A stretch of DNA of 64,000 bases, taken from Corynebacterium poyangense. GTDB lineage: Bacteria; Actinomycetota; Actinomycetes; Mycobacteriales; Mycobacteriaceae. The stretch lies in assembly GCF_014522205.1 (NCBI RefSeq), contig NZ_CP046884.1, positions 1,240,001 through 1,304,000 of the forward strand. Direction: 5' to 3'. Shown here in pieces: positions 27,064-37,412 of the stretch. A model generated the notes under the pieces. That model saw only the letters and a list, made by a program, of their open reading frames with translations, was not told the DNA's origin and did no database searches. Both the position numbers and the translations under genes were made by a program. Within the stretch, counting starts at the first letter, position 1. Each line of letters begins with the position of its first letter.

Positions 27064-27114
27064 TTAAAAAATTTCTCCTTTACCCAGATAAACAGGAAAA
27101 GGGTAAAGGAGAAA
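27064..27114 (-). terminator. Rho-independent terminator of aspA
   Basis: TTTCTCCTTTACCC at 27072-27085 and GGGTAAAGGAGAAA at 27101-27114 form a perfect 14-bp stem. On the minus strand it is followed by TTTTTTAATGG. It begins 20 bp after the aspA stop. Confidence 0.9.
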
Positions 27115-27133
27115 TAAGAAAACTTCTACCTAT

Positions 27134-28687
27134 TTATCCATCAAGGTAAAGCTTCCCGCGAAATTCTGGGTGCATGAGATTTTCTTTACTGAGCACCCGA
27201 TCCAAGGTGGCCTCGTCCAAAAGGCCTTTTTCCAGCACCAGTTCTTTTACCGACTTCCCCGTTTGAGCAGCCTCTTTCCCAATTAAGTCCCCATTGTGGT
27301 GGCCGATGAACGGATTTAAGTAGGTGACAATACCGATGGAATTTTCTACATACCCACGGCATACATCAGCGTTGGCGGTAATCCCACGGACACACTTCTC
27401 ACGTAGGGTGACAACAGCGTTGCCCAAGATCCGAATGGATTGGAATAATGCCTCCCCTATTACCGGTTCCATGACATTCAGCTGTAGCTGCCCGGCTTCG
27501 GCTGCCATCGTTACAGTCAGGTCATTACCAAACACTTTAAAGCACACCTGATTGACAACTTCCGGAATAACCGGGTTGACTTTAGCTGGCATAATCGAGG
27601 AACCAGCCTGTCGCTCAGGTAGATTGATTTCATTCAACCCAGCTCGCGGACCAGAAGAAAGCAGCCGCAGATCATTGCAGATCTTGGACAGCTTCATTGC
27701 TGCACGTTTCACAGCGGAATGAGTCAAGACATAAGCCCCGGTATCGGAGGTTGCTTCGATGAGATCCCGGGCAGACTTAATTTCCAAACCAGTGACTTCA
27801 CTCAACGCTGCGGTCACTTGATGACGGTAACCCGAGGGAGTGTTGACGCCGGTGCCAATGGCTGTGGCACCCAAATTAACCTCTAATAGCCGGTCACTGG
27901 CATTCCTGAGAACAGCTTGTTCTTCAGCCAAGTTGTGGGCGAAAGCAAGAAACTCATCCCCTAAGGACATGGGGACTGCATCTTGAAGCTGAGTCCGGCC
28001 CATCTTCAAAATGTCAACGAATTCATTCCCCTTTTCGCGGAAAGCCGACTGCAAGGCGTCGATTTCTTCAATCAGCACCTCCATTGCGGCATATAGCCCC
28101 AATCTAAAGCCGGTTGGGTAGGCGTCATTAGTGGATTGGCTCATGTTGACATCATCATTGGGGTTGATGACGTCATAATCGCCTTTCTCCTTCCTCAAAT
28201 ACTCCAACGCGAGGTTGGCAACCACCTCATTGGTATTCATATTTAAACTGGTGCCAGCGCCTCCTTGAAACACATCTAAGGGGAACTGGTCCATGCACCG
28301 GCCCTCTTCCAGAATCTGATCACACGCCCACGCAATAGCCTCCGCCTTTTCAGCCGGAAGGGTATGCAAGCGTCGATTCGCCAGCGCAGCGGCCTTCTTC
28401 ACTTGAACCATGCCCCGGATAAACTCCGGGACCTGATTAATTGTTGTTCGAGAAATCTGGAAATTCTCAATCGCCCGCAAAGTATGGATACCGTAATAAG
28501 CATCCATTGGGACTTCTCGTTTACCGAGTAAATCCACTTCTACCCTCACATTGGGCTTTGTTGATTTTTCGGCAGCGCCGGCGGACTTCTTCGTGCGATC
28601 TTCCTGTGCGGACACCGGTTGTGCAGCCGGTTTTGTCTCTCGCTGGGAAGCGCCTTTCTTACCTTGGCTCTTCTTGGTCTTAGCCAT
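27134..28687 (-). CDS. aspA: Aspartate ammonia-lyase (aspartase)
   Basis: AspA converts aspartate to fumarate and ammonia. The fumarase/aspartase signature [11 protein letters not shown] is intact, as are the substrate blocks [12 protein letters not shown] and [10 protein letters not shown]. It is 517 residues from ATG 28687, chosen for the GAGGTGA Shine-Dalgarno 8 nt upstream; the frame also opens four codons earlier. Residues 1-50 are a Lys/Ala/Gln-rich disordered extension absent from E. coli AspA; the enzyme proper begins near [14 protein letters not shown]. With the downstream Dcu carrier it suggests aspartate uptake, fumarate respiration and succinate export. Confidence 0.95.
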   Translation of the reverse strand: MAKTKKSQGKKGASQRETKPAAQPVSAQEDRTKKSAGAAEKSTKPNVRVEVDLLGKREVPMDAYYGIHTLRAIENFQISRTTINQVPEFIRGMVQVKKAAALANRRLHTLPAEKAEAIAWACDQILEEGRCMDQFPLDVFQGGAGTSLNMNTNEVVANLALEYLRKEKGDYDVINPNDDVNMSQSTNDAYPTGFRLGLYAAMEVLIEEIDALQSAFREKGNEFVDILKMGRTQLQDAVPMSLGDEFLAFAHNLAEEQAVLRNASDRLLEVNLGATAIGTGVNTPSGYRHQVTAALSEVTGLEIKSARDLIEATSDTGAYVLTHSAVKRAAMKLSKICNDLRLLSSGPRAGLNEINLPERQAGSSIMPAKVNPVIPEVVNQVCFKVFGNDLTVTMAAEAGQLQLNVMEPVIGEALFQSIRILGNAVVTLREKCVRGITANADVCRGYVENSIGIVTYLNPFIGHHNGDLIGKEAAQTGKSVKELVLEKGLLDEATLDRVLSKENLMHPEFRGKLYLDG

Positions 28688-28767
28688 GGAAACGGTCACC
28701 TCATTCTTGGAGATGGGTTAGTGGTTGTTACCGCCGCCCATATTAGTGTTGCCGTTTCCCCCGTGAA

Positions 28768-29613
28768 TTAAATTCTGGCAATTCTTAGATCTGAGGCCAA
28801 AATAGCTTCTGCACCGATTTCTGAAAGCTGATCCATCACCGCATTAGCCTGCCCTTTTGGCACCATCACTCGCACGGCTACCCAACCATCAAGCGCTAGA
28901 GGCGACACCGTTGGACCGGACAAGCCGGGGGTAATAGTGGATGCTTCCGCCAATTTCTCACGAGCAATGTTGTAATCCAACATCAAGTAATGATGGGCAT
29001 GAAGGATTCCCTCAATTCGACGCAGCAGAACTTTTTGCTCGTGATTGATCGTCATGCCTACCCGTCCAATAACAACCGCCTCTGAGGTGCACAGCGGTTC
29101 ACCAAAGGGAGCTAGCCCCTGCTTTTTTAGAGTCCGGCCAGTAGAAACAACGTCTGCGATAGCATCAGCAACACCCAGGCGAATAGAAATCTCTACTGCC
29201 CCGTCCAGCCGAATCACCGTGGCCTCAATACCATTTTCACGCAGGTGGTCCCGCACCAGATTGGGGTACGACGTAGCGATCCGCTTGCCGGCAAGCTTCG
29301 CGACATCCCACTGTTCATCGTGTGGCGCAGCATAGCGGAAAGTAGAAGTCCCGAAATTCAGAGTCAATAACTCTTCGACCTGAGCCCGAGAATCAAGCGC
29401 CAAATCTCGACCGGTAATTCCCATATCTAAGTGGCCTTGAGCAACATAAATAGCGATGTCTTTGGGCCTTAAAAAGAAAAATTCGACGCCATTTTTCTCA
29501 TCCACAACGTTCAAAGCCTTGGAATCACCGCGGCCGGTGTAGCCGGCTTCACGCAGAATCATGGTGGCGGTCTCGGACAATGAACCCTTATTCGGCACGG
29601 CAACGCGCAGCAT
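28768..29613 (-). CDS. hisG: ATP phosphoribosyltransferase, long form
   Basis: HisG catalyses the first step of histidine synthesis. The 281-residue length and the C-terminal ACT-like domain (about 210-281, [26 protein letters not shown]) mark the long, homohexameric, histidine-inhibited form. The N-terminus [13 protein letters not shown] and GITGRDLA are characteristic, and the PRPP-binding region is DIVSTGRTL-like ([15 protein letters not shown]). hisE lies 53 bp upstream on the same strand. No attenuator-like leader is visible. Confidence 0.96.
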   Translation of the reverse strand: MLRVAVPNKGSLSETATMILREAGYTGRGDSKALNVVDEKNGVEFFFLRPKDIAIYVAQGHLDMGITGRDLALDSRAQVEELLTLNFGTSTFRYAAPHDEQWDVAKLAGKRIATSYPNLVRDHLRENGIEATVIRLDGAVEISIRLGVADAIADVVSTGRTLKKQGLAPFGEPLCTSEAVVIGRVGMTINHEQKVLLRRIEGILHAHHYLMLDYNIAREKLAEASTITPGLSGPTVSPLALDGWVAVRVMVPKGQANAVMDQLSEIGAEAILASDLRIARI

Positions 29614-29666
29614 AGCTAGTAAATTACCTCGTCAATAATGTGGGGTGATTGCTTCTTAAATACGTC

Positions 29667-29939
29667 TTATAGATAACGGTAAATATCTTCTGGTCGAAGA
29701 TCCCTAGACACCATGAGCACCTGGGACCAGTAGATCAGTTGGGAAATTTCCTCAGCTAGGGCTTCCTTTGACTCATATTCGGCGGCCAGCCACACTTCCC
29801 CGGCTTCTTCGATGACCTTCTTACCTATATGGTGAATCCCTGAATCTAGGGCAGCCACAGTTCCAGAACCTTCTGGCCGGTTCTTGGCGCGTTCGGATAG
29901 TTCAGCAAAAAGGGAATCGAAGTTCTTCACCTGAAACAT
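29667..29939 (-). CDS. hisE: Phosphoribosyl-ATP pyrophosphatase
   Basis: HisE hydrolyses PR-ATP to PR-AMP, step two of histidine synthesis. The 90-residue all-alpha protein has the MazG-like metal motif [18 protein letters not shown] and a following EISQLIYW helix. It is a separate HisE, not fused to HisI. It is upstream of hisG in the usual actinobacterial pair and 26 bp downstream of the HAD hydrolase. Confidence 0.95.
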   Translation of the reverse strand: MFQVKNFDSLFAELSERAKNRPEGSGTVAALDSGIHHIGKKVIEEAGEVWLAAEYESKEALAEEISQLIYWSQVLMVSRDLRPEDIYRYL

Positions 29940-29965
29940 TATGACATGTCTGCCGCAAGCTCGCT

Positions 29966-30676
29966 CTAGTTGGTCGAGATTTGGGTAAACCAGCGAATGA
30001 CGTCGGAGGCTGTGACTCCCTGAAACCCTCCGGCACGATCAGCGGGACACCCGTCGGCAATTCGGAGTTTTTCCAGTGAAACAGCACCCTGAGGTAGTTT
30101 CTCCACGCTGTCGCTGGGAACCGCAATGACTCGACATCCAGCTTCGAGTGCTGCAGTTATCCCAGTGAGCGAGTCTTCAAAAACCAAACACTGCTCAGGG
30201 TTCGCCTCAGCTAAATCCGCAGCTTTGAGATACATATCCGGATAAGGTTTTTGACGGGGAACTTCATCGCCGACAATGGAATCCACAAAGAAATGCTCAC
30301 CTACGGCGGCGATAGAAGAATCCGCTATTGCTCGTTCGGTATTGGTGGTGACATACATTTTTATGTCCTGAGCCGCCAAATCCTCAAGCAGCTCCACTAC
30401 TCCTGGCTGAGGTTCTAGGTCTGAGTGAAATAATTCTTGAACTCGGTGAAATAAGATTGTGCGTTGCTCGCGATAATCTGATTCCTGCAGGTCATACCCG
30501 GCATGTTCGGCGCAGATTTCCAAGGTGTTGTTGAAACTGCCACCGACAGTTTGTGCTCGTAGTTCTGGAGTAAGCCGTCGGCCTAGACGTTCACTTAACT
30601 CATAGGTAGCCACTCCCCATAGCGGCTCTGAGTCCACCATTGTCCCATCCATGTCCCAGAAAATTGCGGCAAGCAT
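29966..30676 (-). CDS. HAD-superfamily hydrolase, beta-phosphoglucomutase-like
   Basis: The 236-residue protein has HAD motif [17 protein letters not shown] with both catalytic Asp, a cap domain (about 20-85), motif II YVTTNTE, the motif III Lys region [10 protein letters not shown] and motif [10 protein letters not shown]. Subfamily IA phosphatases of this type act on sugar phosphates and similar small molecules; the substrate is not predictable. The position directly upstream of hisE-hisG is conserved in corynebacteria, but I see no direct link to histidine synthesis. Confidence 0.85.
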   Translation of the reverse strand: MLAAIFWDMDGTMVDSEPLWGVATYELSERLGRRLTPELRAQTVGGSFNNTLEICAEHAGYDLQESDYREQRTILFHRVQELFHSDLEPQPGVVELLEDLAAQDIKMYVTTNTERAIADSSIAAVGEHFFVDSIVGDEVPRQKPYPDMYLKAADLAEANPEQCLVFEDSLTGITAALEAGCRVIAVPSDSVEKLPQGAVSLEKLRIADGCPADRAGGFQGVTASDVIRWFTQISTN

Positions 30677-30723
30677 GGTTATTGATGGTAGCGGGAAAGG
30701 GTGGTTAGTCCCTAATCTGTTTT

Positions 30724-31107
30724 TTATTCATCAAAAAGGGGTAGCTGGCCAAGCGCGTCGCTATCTAATCCCGCCTCAAGAGCGGAATTCTTAAAGAAAT
30801 CATTGAGCTGTTCAATTTCTTCTGGCTCAATAATCGCATTGGCATAATCTTCATTTATCCGTACGAGTTTATTAACCGCGGTGTTTATAGCACCACAAAT
30901 AGCGTCGACGTCCGGCCGTCCTGCCAATGATTCCAAAGAAGATAGATATTCTTCTAAGGCTGAGCGCACCAGGGGTATCGCAGCAGGATCAAAGGGCTGA
31001 TCCCAGTGTGTTTTTTCTTCTTCCCGCAGGTAACTCCCGGTAGCAAAAGTCGTGAGATCGCTAATAAATTCATCAACTGTCGGCTGGAAAGATTCTCGAA
31101 TACTCAT
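30724..31107 (-). CDS. Hypothetical acidic protein downstream of mshC
   Basis: This 127-residue acidic, mainly helical protein starts MSIRESFQPTVDEFISDL and ends LGQLPLFDE. I do not recognise the family. ATG 31107 is chosen because the longer frame (to 31176) overlaps the mshC end and lacks a start signal; GGAG lies somewhat far upstream. No membrane segment, signal peptide or cysteine motif is seen. It is 43 bp downstream of mshC on the same strand. Confidence 0.6.
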   Translation of the reverse strand: MSIRESFQPTVDEFISDLTTFATGSYLREEEKTHWDQPFDPAAIPLVRSALEEYLSSLESLAGRPDVDAICGAINTAVNKLVRINEDYANAIIEPEEIEQLNDFFKNSALEAGLDSDALGQLPLFDE

Positions 31108-31150
31108 AAAGCTTTGTTGTCTCCGATCTTTAGCCCTTATGAGTAAAACA

Positions 31151-32392
31151 CTACAGGTTGACACCCAATAATGCATCGACTGCGGAAGTTAACAATTCCT
31201 GGGCTTTGGGATTACTTTGACCGTCAGTTTGATGGCGTGCAGCCCAATCGTCGATCACCTGAAGAGCACCGGGAGAATCCAAGTCATCAGCAAGCCGGGT
31301 ACGAACCTCGTGAATTACCTGTGCTATTTCAGAAGTGTCCCCAGGATGTTGAAGAGCGTTCCGCCAGGTCGATAACCTCTGTTCCGCCTCGGCAAGAACC
31401 TGAGCAGACCAATCCCGATCTCCACGATAGTGACGTGCATAGACTCCGAGCCGGATCGCGTTAGCTTCATGCCCAGCCTGGGTGAGCTTATGAACAAACA
31501 CCAGGTTTCCCAGGGATTTGGACATTTTTACCCCATCTAGTGAGATCATTCCGGCATGAACGTAGTGTCCGGCCATTCGGGGTGTCCCTAGAGCAGATTC
31601 GGCATGTGCCGCAGAGAATTCATGGTGCGGGAATATCAAATCACTGCCGCCGCCTTGAATGGCGAAGTGAGGCCCCAGGCGGTTGGTGGCTATTGCGGAG
31701 CATTCCACATGCCAGCCTGGTCTACCTGCTCCGAAAGGAGCCTCCCAGGCCGGTTCCCCTGGGCGGTGAGCTCGCCACACCAACGCGTCTAAGGAATCTT
31801 TTTTCCCTGGCCGGTCTGGATCTCCGCCCCGCTCGGCAAAAAACTTTTCCATGAGTTCTCGGCTATAGCCGGATTCATATCCAAATTGACGAGTGGCGGA
31901 AATAGAGGCGTAAATATCGGGGTATGTAACATCATCGACGATGTACGCAGCACCACAATCCAGCAATTGTTGAACCATAGTGATTACTTCGTCAATAGCC
32001 TCCATCGCTCCGATGTAATGCTGGGGCGGAAGAACCCGGAGTTCCTCCATATCGGAACGGAAGAGATCTATTTGGCTGGTGCCTAATTCTTTCCAATCAA
32101 CGCCATCTCTGGCTGCCCGCTCGAAAAGAGGGTCATCTACGTCGGTGATATTTTGGACATAATGAACGTCATGCCCATTATCGAGTAATTGTCGATAGAT
32201 CAGGTCAAAAGCTAAATAGGTGGCAGCGTGACCAAGATGGGTGGAGTCATAAGGGGTAATCCCACAGACATACATTCCGGTAGGGTTACCACGTTCTACT
32301 TCTCTTTTTTCGTTATCCGCGGTATCAAAAAGCACCAGAGGAACAGGAGACCCAGGAACCTTGGGAACCGAAGGATAAGGCCAGGATTTCAT
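31151..32392 (-). CDS. mshC: Cysteine:GlcN-Ins ligase MshC (mycothiol synthesis)
   Basis: MshC couples cysteine to glucosaminyl-inositol with ATP, the penultimate step of mycothiol synthesis. It is a paralogue of cysteinyl-tRNA synthetase: the HIGH-like motif appears as STHLGHAA, zinc Cys as [10 protein letters not shown] with a second Cys in HVECSAIA, and the KMSKS motif as VKMSKSLGN. It is 413 residues from ATG 32392 (AGGTG upstream), shorter than CysRS because the anticodon domain is missing. uppP lies 70 bp upstream on the same strand. Confidence 0.95.
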   Translation of the reverse strand: MKSWPYPSVPKVPGSPVPLVLFDTADNEKREVERGNPTGMYVCGITPYDSTHLGHAATYLAFDLIYRQLLDNGHDVHYVQNITDVDDPLFERAARDGVDWKELGTSQIDLFRSDMEELRVLPPQHYIGAMEAIDEVITMVQQLLDCGAAYIVDDVTYPDIYASISATRQFGYESGYSRELMEKFFAERGGDPDRPGKKDSLDALVWRAHRPGEPAWEAPFGAGRPGWHVECSAIATNRLGPHFAIQGGGSDLIFPHHEFSAAHAESALGTPRMAGHYVHAGMISLDGVKMSKSLGNLVFVHKLTQAGHEANAIRLGVYARHYRGDRDWSAQVLAEAEQRLSTWRNALQHPGDTSEIAQVIHEVRTRLADDLDSPGALQVIDDWAARHQTDGQSNPKAQELLTSAVDALLGVNL

Positions 32393-32462
32393 GGCACCTA
32401 CTTTAACTGTTGAGGAGGACACACAATTTCATAGCGGAAACTTGAGGCTAGTCATGCCTGTT

Positions 32463-33299
32463 TTAGATGGGATTGAGTGTTCCGGCGGCCAGCAAAATCA
32501 TCACGATTATTCCAACTGGAATGCGATAGGCAGCAAACCAGGCGAAAGAATGATGAGAGACAAAGCGCAAGAGCCAGGCAATAGATGCATAACCAATCAG
32601 GAAAGCAATTATGGTTCCAACAGCCAATTGGGCCCCACTGGCTGCTTGACCGGCTTCGGGGGCAAGGGCGTCGGGTAAGGAAAATAGCCCAGATCCTAAG
32701 ACTGCCGGGATGGCCAATAAGAAACTAAACCGAGCAGCAACTTCTCGATTTAGACCGCACAGTAACCCGGCTGAAATTGTTCCGCCGGACCGGGAGACTC
32801 CTGGGATAAGCGCTAGGCATTGCGCCAATCCCATGAGGACAGCATCTTTCATGGTCAGATCGTCGAAGTTTCGTTTCTTGGAACCCCAACGTTCTGCAAT
32901 GATGAAAACCAGAGAGAAGAGGATGAGAACGGTAGCAGTAAGCCAGAGGTTACGCAGTGAATTGCGGATGATTTCTTTGAGAAGAACCCCGGCAACCACC
33001 ACAGGAATGGTTCCGACAATGACCATCCACCCCATGCGATAGTCCAAGCCGCGTCGACTTTTATCAGTCAGGCCGGCAAACCACCTGACCATGATCCGCC
33101 AAATATCTTTAGCGAAGTACACCAGTACCGCTAACTCGGTACCCAGTTGAACCACCGCGGTAAAAGAAGCTCCGGCGTCGTGCCCCCATATCAATTCAGA
33201 GACAATTCGCAGATGCCCGGAGGAACTTACCGGTAGAAACTCAGTAAGTCCTTGAACTATAGAAAGAACAATCGTCTGTAGCCAGCTAACCTCGATCAC
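32463..33299 (-). CDS. uppP: Undecaprenyl-diphosphatase UppP (BacA)
   Basis: UppP recycles the undecaprenyl-PP carrier for peptidoglycan and arabinogalactan synthesis. It has about eight membrane segments and both conserved motifs, [16 protein letters not shown] and [16 protein letters not shown] 33299 ([10 protein letters not shown]) is chosen with AGGG 8 nt upstream; the frame continues upstream but would run into the divergent aldo/keto-reductase-like gene. It is 278 residues. The start codons of the divergent pair are 27 bp apart. Confidence 0.93.
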   Translation of the reverse strand: MIEVSWLQTIVLSIVQGLTEFLPVSSSGHLRIVSELIWGHDAGASFTAVVQLGTELAVLVYFAKDIWRIMVRWFAGLTDKSRRGLDYRMGWMVIVGTIPVVVAGVLLKEIIRNSLRNLWLTATVLILFSLVFIIAERWGSKKRNFDDLTMKDAVLMGLAQCLALIPGVSRSGGTISAGLLCGLNREVAARFSFLLAIPAVLGSGLFSLPDALAPEAGQAASGAQLAVGTIIAFLIGYASIAWLLRFVSHHSFAWFAAYRIPVGIIVMILLAAGTLNPI

Positions 33300-33326
33300 C
33301 TTAGACACCCTACTACTCTGGAGACA

Positions 33327-34229
33327 ATGGAGCGACGACAACTCGGCAACACCGGCCTCAGAGTCCCGGTTTTCGGTGTGGACACCTCGGCTTGGCCCCA
33401 CCACATGACAGATGAGGAAGCCCGGAAAATAATTCATGGTTTTCTTGATATGGGTAGCGGCCTGGTCGATCTACCCAATAGAAACCCTGATTATCATTCA
33501 GAGACGCTTATCGGGGAGGAGCTTCGTCGTCGAACTTATTCCCGAGATGACCTGATTCTTTCTCTTGCTTCTGGTTACCGGCCGCACGCGCCCGCCGGAT
33601 TCCGGATTGATTGCTCTCGACGTTCTCTTTTACAGCAACTCGATACTTCATTGCGTTGTTTGGGCACCGATTTCGTCGATATATGGACTATCGCCTATTG
33701 GGATGAACATACGCCCCTAACCGAATTGTGGGCGACGATGCACTACGTGCTTAACTCCGGACGGGCAAGATACGTCGCTGTCCACGGATTTCACGGTTGG
33801 CAACTGGCTCTTATCTCGGCTCAGACCTCAGAAAGTATTGCCTGCCAGTCGGAATACTCGTTGCTCCAACGCAATGCTGAAGCAGAGCTGTGGCCAGCAG
33901 CCCATTATTTACAGTCGGGAATGATCGCTACTCGTCCCCTAGCTCTGGGTGCGCTTGCCCAGCCCTGGAGAAAGCTATCTCCTCAGCCAGAAGCACATCC
34001 CTATCTCAATGACCGGGCCCACACCATCCTCGATGCCTTAGAAACGGCGGCCGAAGGACTTGGTTCTACCCTCGCTACAACCGCGTTAAGTTGGGTCAAG
34101 GATCAACCAGGAATGAGTACTTGCCTAGTTGGCGTCAGCAAAGAAGATCAGTTGATCTCAGTGCAAGAAGCAGGAGAGCAAAAACTGCCCAGACAAATCC
34201 TCGCCGCACTGGATGACGTGTCACAGTAG
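33327..34229 (+). CDS. Aldo/keto-reductase-like protein lacking the catalytic residues
   Basis: The 300-residue protein follows the AKR barrel throughout: [18 protein letters not shown] at the N-terminus, DLDYHSE-like helix, [16 protein letters not shown], and the C-terminal [19 protein letters not shown] block. Aligned by hand to AKRs, three of the four catalytic positions are changed. The Tyr of the YGxSE region is Asn ([11 protein letters not shown]), the Lys of the IATK strand is Ala (ILSLASG), and the active His of IHWPD is Ala (IAYWDE). Only the first Asp (GLVDLP) remains. It may be a pseudoenzyme or flavin/NADP-binding relic. It overlaps no other gene; the lipoprotein gene follows. Confidence 0.8.
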   Translation: MERRQLGNTGLRVPVFGVDTSAWPHHMTDEEARKIIHGFLDMGSGLVDLPNRNPDYHSETLIGEELRRRTYSRDDLILSLASGYRPHAPAGFRIDCSRRSLLQQLDTSLRCLGTDFVDIWTIAYWDEHTPLTELWATMHYVLNSGRARYVAVHGFHGWQLALISAQTSESIACQSEYSLLQRNAEAELWPAAHYLQSGMIATRPLALGALAQPWRKLSPQPEAHPYLNDRAHTILDALETAAEGLGSTLATTALSWVKDQPGMSTCLVGVSKEDQLISVQEAGEQKLPRQILAALDDVSQ

Positions 34230-34248
34230 GCTGGTAGGCTCAACAAGC

Positions 34249-35304
34249 GTGAGTGTGGCTGGGATTCGTCGTCGGCGCCGCTACCTGGCGCCCCTTGTTT
34301 TATTTGCTGCCTGTGGGCTGGCTATGTCCGGTTGCCAACACCAAGCAGCGCAAGAGCTATCCGGGAAGATGGGCAATGCTACGGCAGTGGAGTCTCCACC
34401 TAATCCCCATCCCAGCGGAGAAGTTCTTCCTCTCCCTGAGGAATTAAAAGAAGTTCACGCTATGGACTACGCCGGGAATGTTCTTGCTGTCCAGGGACCA
34501 CATCATGTGGGAATAGGTACCGTTGAACAATTCCGCCAAAATGACGCGGTGATTCTGCCCCTAGATAATTCCTGTGGAACTCTTCGCGGGTCCAGCGACC
34601 ATCAAGTGTGGACCCTCGGGTGTGGAAATAGCGTGTGGAGTATCAATCCACAAGAACCGAACCGCGTCGATAAAATGCCGGTTGAGCATTCCACCACCAC
34701 GGCTGTACAACTCAGTGACGGGACCATCGCTACGGGCAGTAATGATTCTCAGGACCTGTGGTTGTATCAGCGCGGGCAGAAAGCTCGAAAGATTTCCATG
34801 GATGGCAGTGCAGATTCATTAGTCGCCGTCACGGTTCCTGGTCATAGTGACGCGCTGGTTCGAGTGAATCGGCAGGAAACGACTATTCAAGATGTGCATT
34901 TTGCCGACAATGCTCAAGGTGGAACGCTGCGAGTAGGTCTTGGTGTGGGCCAGGTAGCAGCTGGGGAAAAGGGACTGTTGCTTGCCTCAGATACCACCGG
35001 GAACCGGTTGATGATTTACACCGGCGATGACGTAATCCGTTTACATCAAAGCTATCCCGTGGATGCTAGCCCGTGGGCCGTCGCCTGGGATAAAAGCCGT
35101 AATCTTGCGTGGATTGGGTCTACATCTGCTAATTCTGCCGTCGGATATGACATCCGTACCGGAGTTCCGGTAGCAAAAGCCCACATCTCCACCCTCCCCG
35201 ATTCTCGTTCCTTAGTTGTGCTCGACGACGGCACCGTGGTTGCTGCTTCAGCCAGTGGACATGGATTGCAAGTTATTCATCAACCCCAACCCGCAGATCA
35301 GTAA
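34249..35304 (+). CDS. LppL-like secreted lipoprotein
   Basis: The protein has a basic N-terminus (IRRRRRYLAP), a hydrophobic segment and a lipobox (LAMSGC), so cleavage and lipidation at that Cys are expected. The remaining roughly 320 residues look like repeated beta blades (VGIGTVEQF, DGTIATGSND, GKGLLLASDTTGNRLMIY, DDGTVVAASASGHG), consistent with a beta-propeller. It is next to pyrD and followed by a PEBP gene, as with LppL (Rv2138) in M. tuberculosis. GTG 34249 is used; an in-frame ATG at 34213 would overlap the upstream gene. Function unknown. Confidence 0.78.
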   Translation: MSVAGIRRRRRYLAPLVLFAACGLAMSGCQHQAAQELSGKMGNATAVESPPNPHPSGEVLPLPEELKEVHAMDYAGNVLAVQGPHHVGIGTVEQFRQNDAVILPLDNSCGTLRGSSDHQVWTLGCGNSVWSINPQEPNRVDKMPVEHSTTTAVQLSDGTIATGSNDSQDLWLYQRGQKARKISMDGSADSLVAVTVPGHSDALVRVNRQETTIQDVHFADNAQGGTLRVGLGVGQVAAGEKGLLLASDTTGNRLMIYTGDDVIRLHQSYPVDASPWAVAWDKSRNLAWIGSTSANSAVGYDIRTGVPVAKAHISTLPDSRSLVVLDDGTVVAASASGHGLQVIHQPQPADQ

Positions 35305-35316
35305 AGGAGCCACCGC

Positions 35317-36414
35317 ATGGTTTCGTTGCGTCGACAGGTTTACAACCTTGCGCTTAAAGGGATGTTTCGGATTCCGCCGGAGAGAATCCACGGCATGATT
35401 AGTGACTCTTTGCGGATTCTTCAGTTGATGCGTCCCGTTCATCGAGTTTTTAACCACATTGTTCCGGTTCGTGATCCTATTCTGAGCCAAGAGGTTTTTG
35501 GGGTCACGTTCCCCCGCCCCTTAGGGCTAGCTGCAGGGTTTGATAAAAATGCGGATTCTCCGGATGTCTGGTCTCCGGTGGGATTTGGTTATGCAGAACT
35601 AGGGACGGTGACTGCTTCTCCCCAGCCTGGTAACCCAGCGCCGCGGCTATTTCGGCTGCCAAAGGACAAAGCAATATTAAACCGAATGGGGTTTAATAAT
35701 GATGGTGCTGCTGAGGTAGCTATGAACCTTCGACGACGCACCACTGAGGATGTTATCGGTATTAATATCGGTAAAACTAAGGTGGTCGATCCCGATGGTG
35801 CCGCTGATGATTATCGACGCTCGGCCATGCTCTTGGGTAGTCTTGCAGATTATCTCGTTATCAACGTATCTTCACCGAATACTCCCGGCCTCCGAGACCT
35901 CCAGGCGGTAGATTCTTTAAGGCCGATTATTCAAGCGGTCCAATCAGCGACCACCACCCCAATTTTGGTGAAAATAGCTCCTGATTTAGCAGATGAAGAT
36001 ATTGATGATATTGCGGACTTGGCTGTGGAACGAGGATTAGCTGGGATTGTTGCTACCAACACCACTATTTCTCGAGAAAATTTGCTGACTGATGCTAAAA
36101 AAGTCTCCAAGATGGGCGACGGAGGTATCTCTGGTCCACCGGTTGCGCAACGGTCCCTTGACGTCCTGAAACGCCTCTATGAGCGGGTAGGTGACCACCT
36201 GGTTCTCATCAGCGTCGGGGGGATTTCCACTCCCCAACAGGCGTGGGAAAGAATTGCGCATGGGGCGACGCTTCTACAGGGCTATACCGGACTTATCTAC
36301 GGTGGTCCAGATTGGATTCGGTGGATCCACCAAGGAATCGCGCATCAACTGCGCGTGCACGGATTTGGCAATATCAGTGATGCCGTAGGTTGTGGTTTGG
36401 ACTGGCGAGATTAA
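35317..36414 (+). CDS. pyrD: Dihydroorotate dehydrogenase (quinone), class 2
   Basis: PyrD oxidises dihydroorotate to orotate and passes electrons to quinone at the membrane. The 365-residue length with an N-terminal helical membrane-associating region (about 1-45) is class 2. FMN and substrate motifs are [38 protein letters not shown] with the catalytic Ser, and SVGGI near the end. It lies 12 bp after the lipoprotein gene. The following gene is convergent and only 4 bp away. Confidence 0.96.
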   Translation: MVSLRRQVYNLALKGMFRIPPERIHGMISDSLRILQLMRPVHRVFNHIVPVRDPILSQEVFGVTFPRPLGLAAGFDKNADSPDVWSPVGFGYAELGTVTASPQPGNPAPRLFRLPKDKAILNRMGFNNDGAAEVAMNLRRRTTEDVIGINIGKTKVVDPDGAADDYRRSAMLLGSLADYLVINVSSPNTPGLRDLQAVDSLRPIIQAVQSATTTPILVKIAPDLADEDIDDIADLAVERGLAGIVATNTTISRENLLTDAKKVSKMGDGGISGPPVAQRSLDVLKRLYERVGDHLVLISVGGISTPQQAWERIAHGATLLQGYTGLIYGGPDWIRWIHQGIAHQLRVHGFGNISDAVGCGLDWRD

Positions 36415-36418
36415 TAAG

Positions 36419-36814
36419 CTAGCGCCGATGCACACTGCGCCGCAGGATTACGGCACACATCAAAGCCAATATCGCCCAGCCCAGCATCCACGTTTGGGCC
36501 GTTATGAACAAGGTGGATGACGGCAGAAAACGGCTGAGAATAACTAGCACCACCGCCCCGGTCAAGGCAATAACCTGGCTAACCCCCGGACGCTGATTAC
36601 GTCGCACAGTGGCAAAAGCCCCTACTAAAGCGGCAGCGCACAAAATTAGCACCATCCGCGAGGTTATCTCTACTGGCGCTAACCACCCATGTTGAGCAAT
36701 TTCCAGGACCAGGAAAATAACTAGGGCAAGCGCTATGGCAATAAAGGCCCCTCCCACTCGCAACGGGAGGGGAATGGACAGCTCAGATTCTTCGCCTCGA
36801 CGTGGTCGTGTCAT
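36419..36814 (-). CDS. Small four-helix membrane protein, unknown function
   Basis: The 131-residue protein has a short basic/acidic start (TRPRRGEESEL) and four hydrophobic segments (about 18-38, 50-68, 78-95 and 103-122), ending RRSVHRR. I do not recognise the family. ATG 36814 is preferred because AGGA lies about 10 nt upstream; another in-frame ATG at 36844 has no Shine-Dalgarno. It is downstream of the PEBP gene on the same strand. Confidence 0.6.
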   Translation of the reverse strand: MTRPRRGEESELSIPLPLRVGGAFIAIALALVIFLVLEIAQHGWLAPVEITSRMVLILCAAALVGAFATVRRNQRPGVSQVIALTGAVVLVILSRFLPSSTLFITAQTWMLGWAILALMCAVILRRSVHRR

Positions 36815-36853
36815 GGCTGAAAATCCTAACAGTCCCACGCTCATTTCTAAGAA

Positions 36854-37393
36854 CTAGTTTTCATCCCACGCCCACAACACTGCTCTGCCCAGAGAATGGA
36901 AGTACAGATTAAAACCAAGAACAGTGGGTGTAGCATCCTCTGGGATGTCTAGTTCTTCGACGTCAACAGCGTGGACAGCATAGAGATAACGGTGTGGGCC
37001 ATGTCCCTCAGGCGGTAAAGAACCATAATAGGCGCGTTCCCCGGAATCTCCTTTCAAAGTAACGACGCCTTCAATACCCAAATTCTCTTGGGATCCAGCT
37101 CCGGTAGGAAGCTCCGAAATATCAGCGGGAATATTAAACGCTGCCCAATGCCAATAGCCCGAAGTCGTCGGAGCATCAGGATCAAAACACGTGATGGCTA
37201 GGGATTTCGTTCCTTCGGGAAGATCAGACCATGATAACTGCGGAGATACTGACTCGGGTGCCCGCTGCGCTGGTGGTAGCTGTTCACCCTCGGTGATATC
37301 TGTGGAACTGAGCGGGAAAGAAGGCAAGTCCTTCAACGGAGCATAAGGGTCAGGACCAGGGAAACGGGAATCTTGTGCATAGGAATAACTCAT
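36854..37393 (-). CDS. YbhB/YbcL-type PEBP (Raf kinase inhibitor-like) protein
   Basis: The 179-residue protein has the PEBP fold motifs: LSWSDLPEGTKSLAITCFDPDAPT (the DPDAP anion-binding loop), GYWHWAAFNIP and YYGSLPPEGHGPHRYLYAVHAVD. Family members bind small anionic ligands; the M. tuberculosis counterpart near pyrD is Rv2140c. No signal peptide, so cytoplasmic. Confidence 0.88.
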   Translation of the reverse strand: MSYSYAQDSRFPGPDPYAPLKDLPSFPLSSTDITEGEQLPPAQRAPESVSPQLSWSDLPEGTKSLAITCFDPDAPTTSGYWHWAAFNIPADISELPTGAGSQENLGIEGVVTLKGDSGERAYYGSLPPEGHGPHRYLYAVHAVDVEELDIPEDATPTVLGFNLYFHSLGRAVLWAWDEN

Positions 37394-37412
37394 GGTCCCG
37401 TTTTACCTGAAT

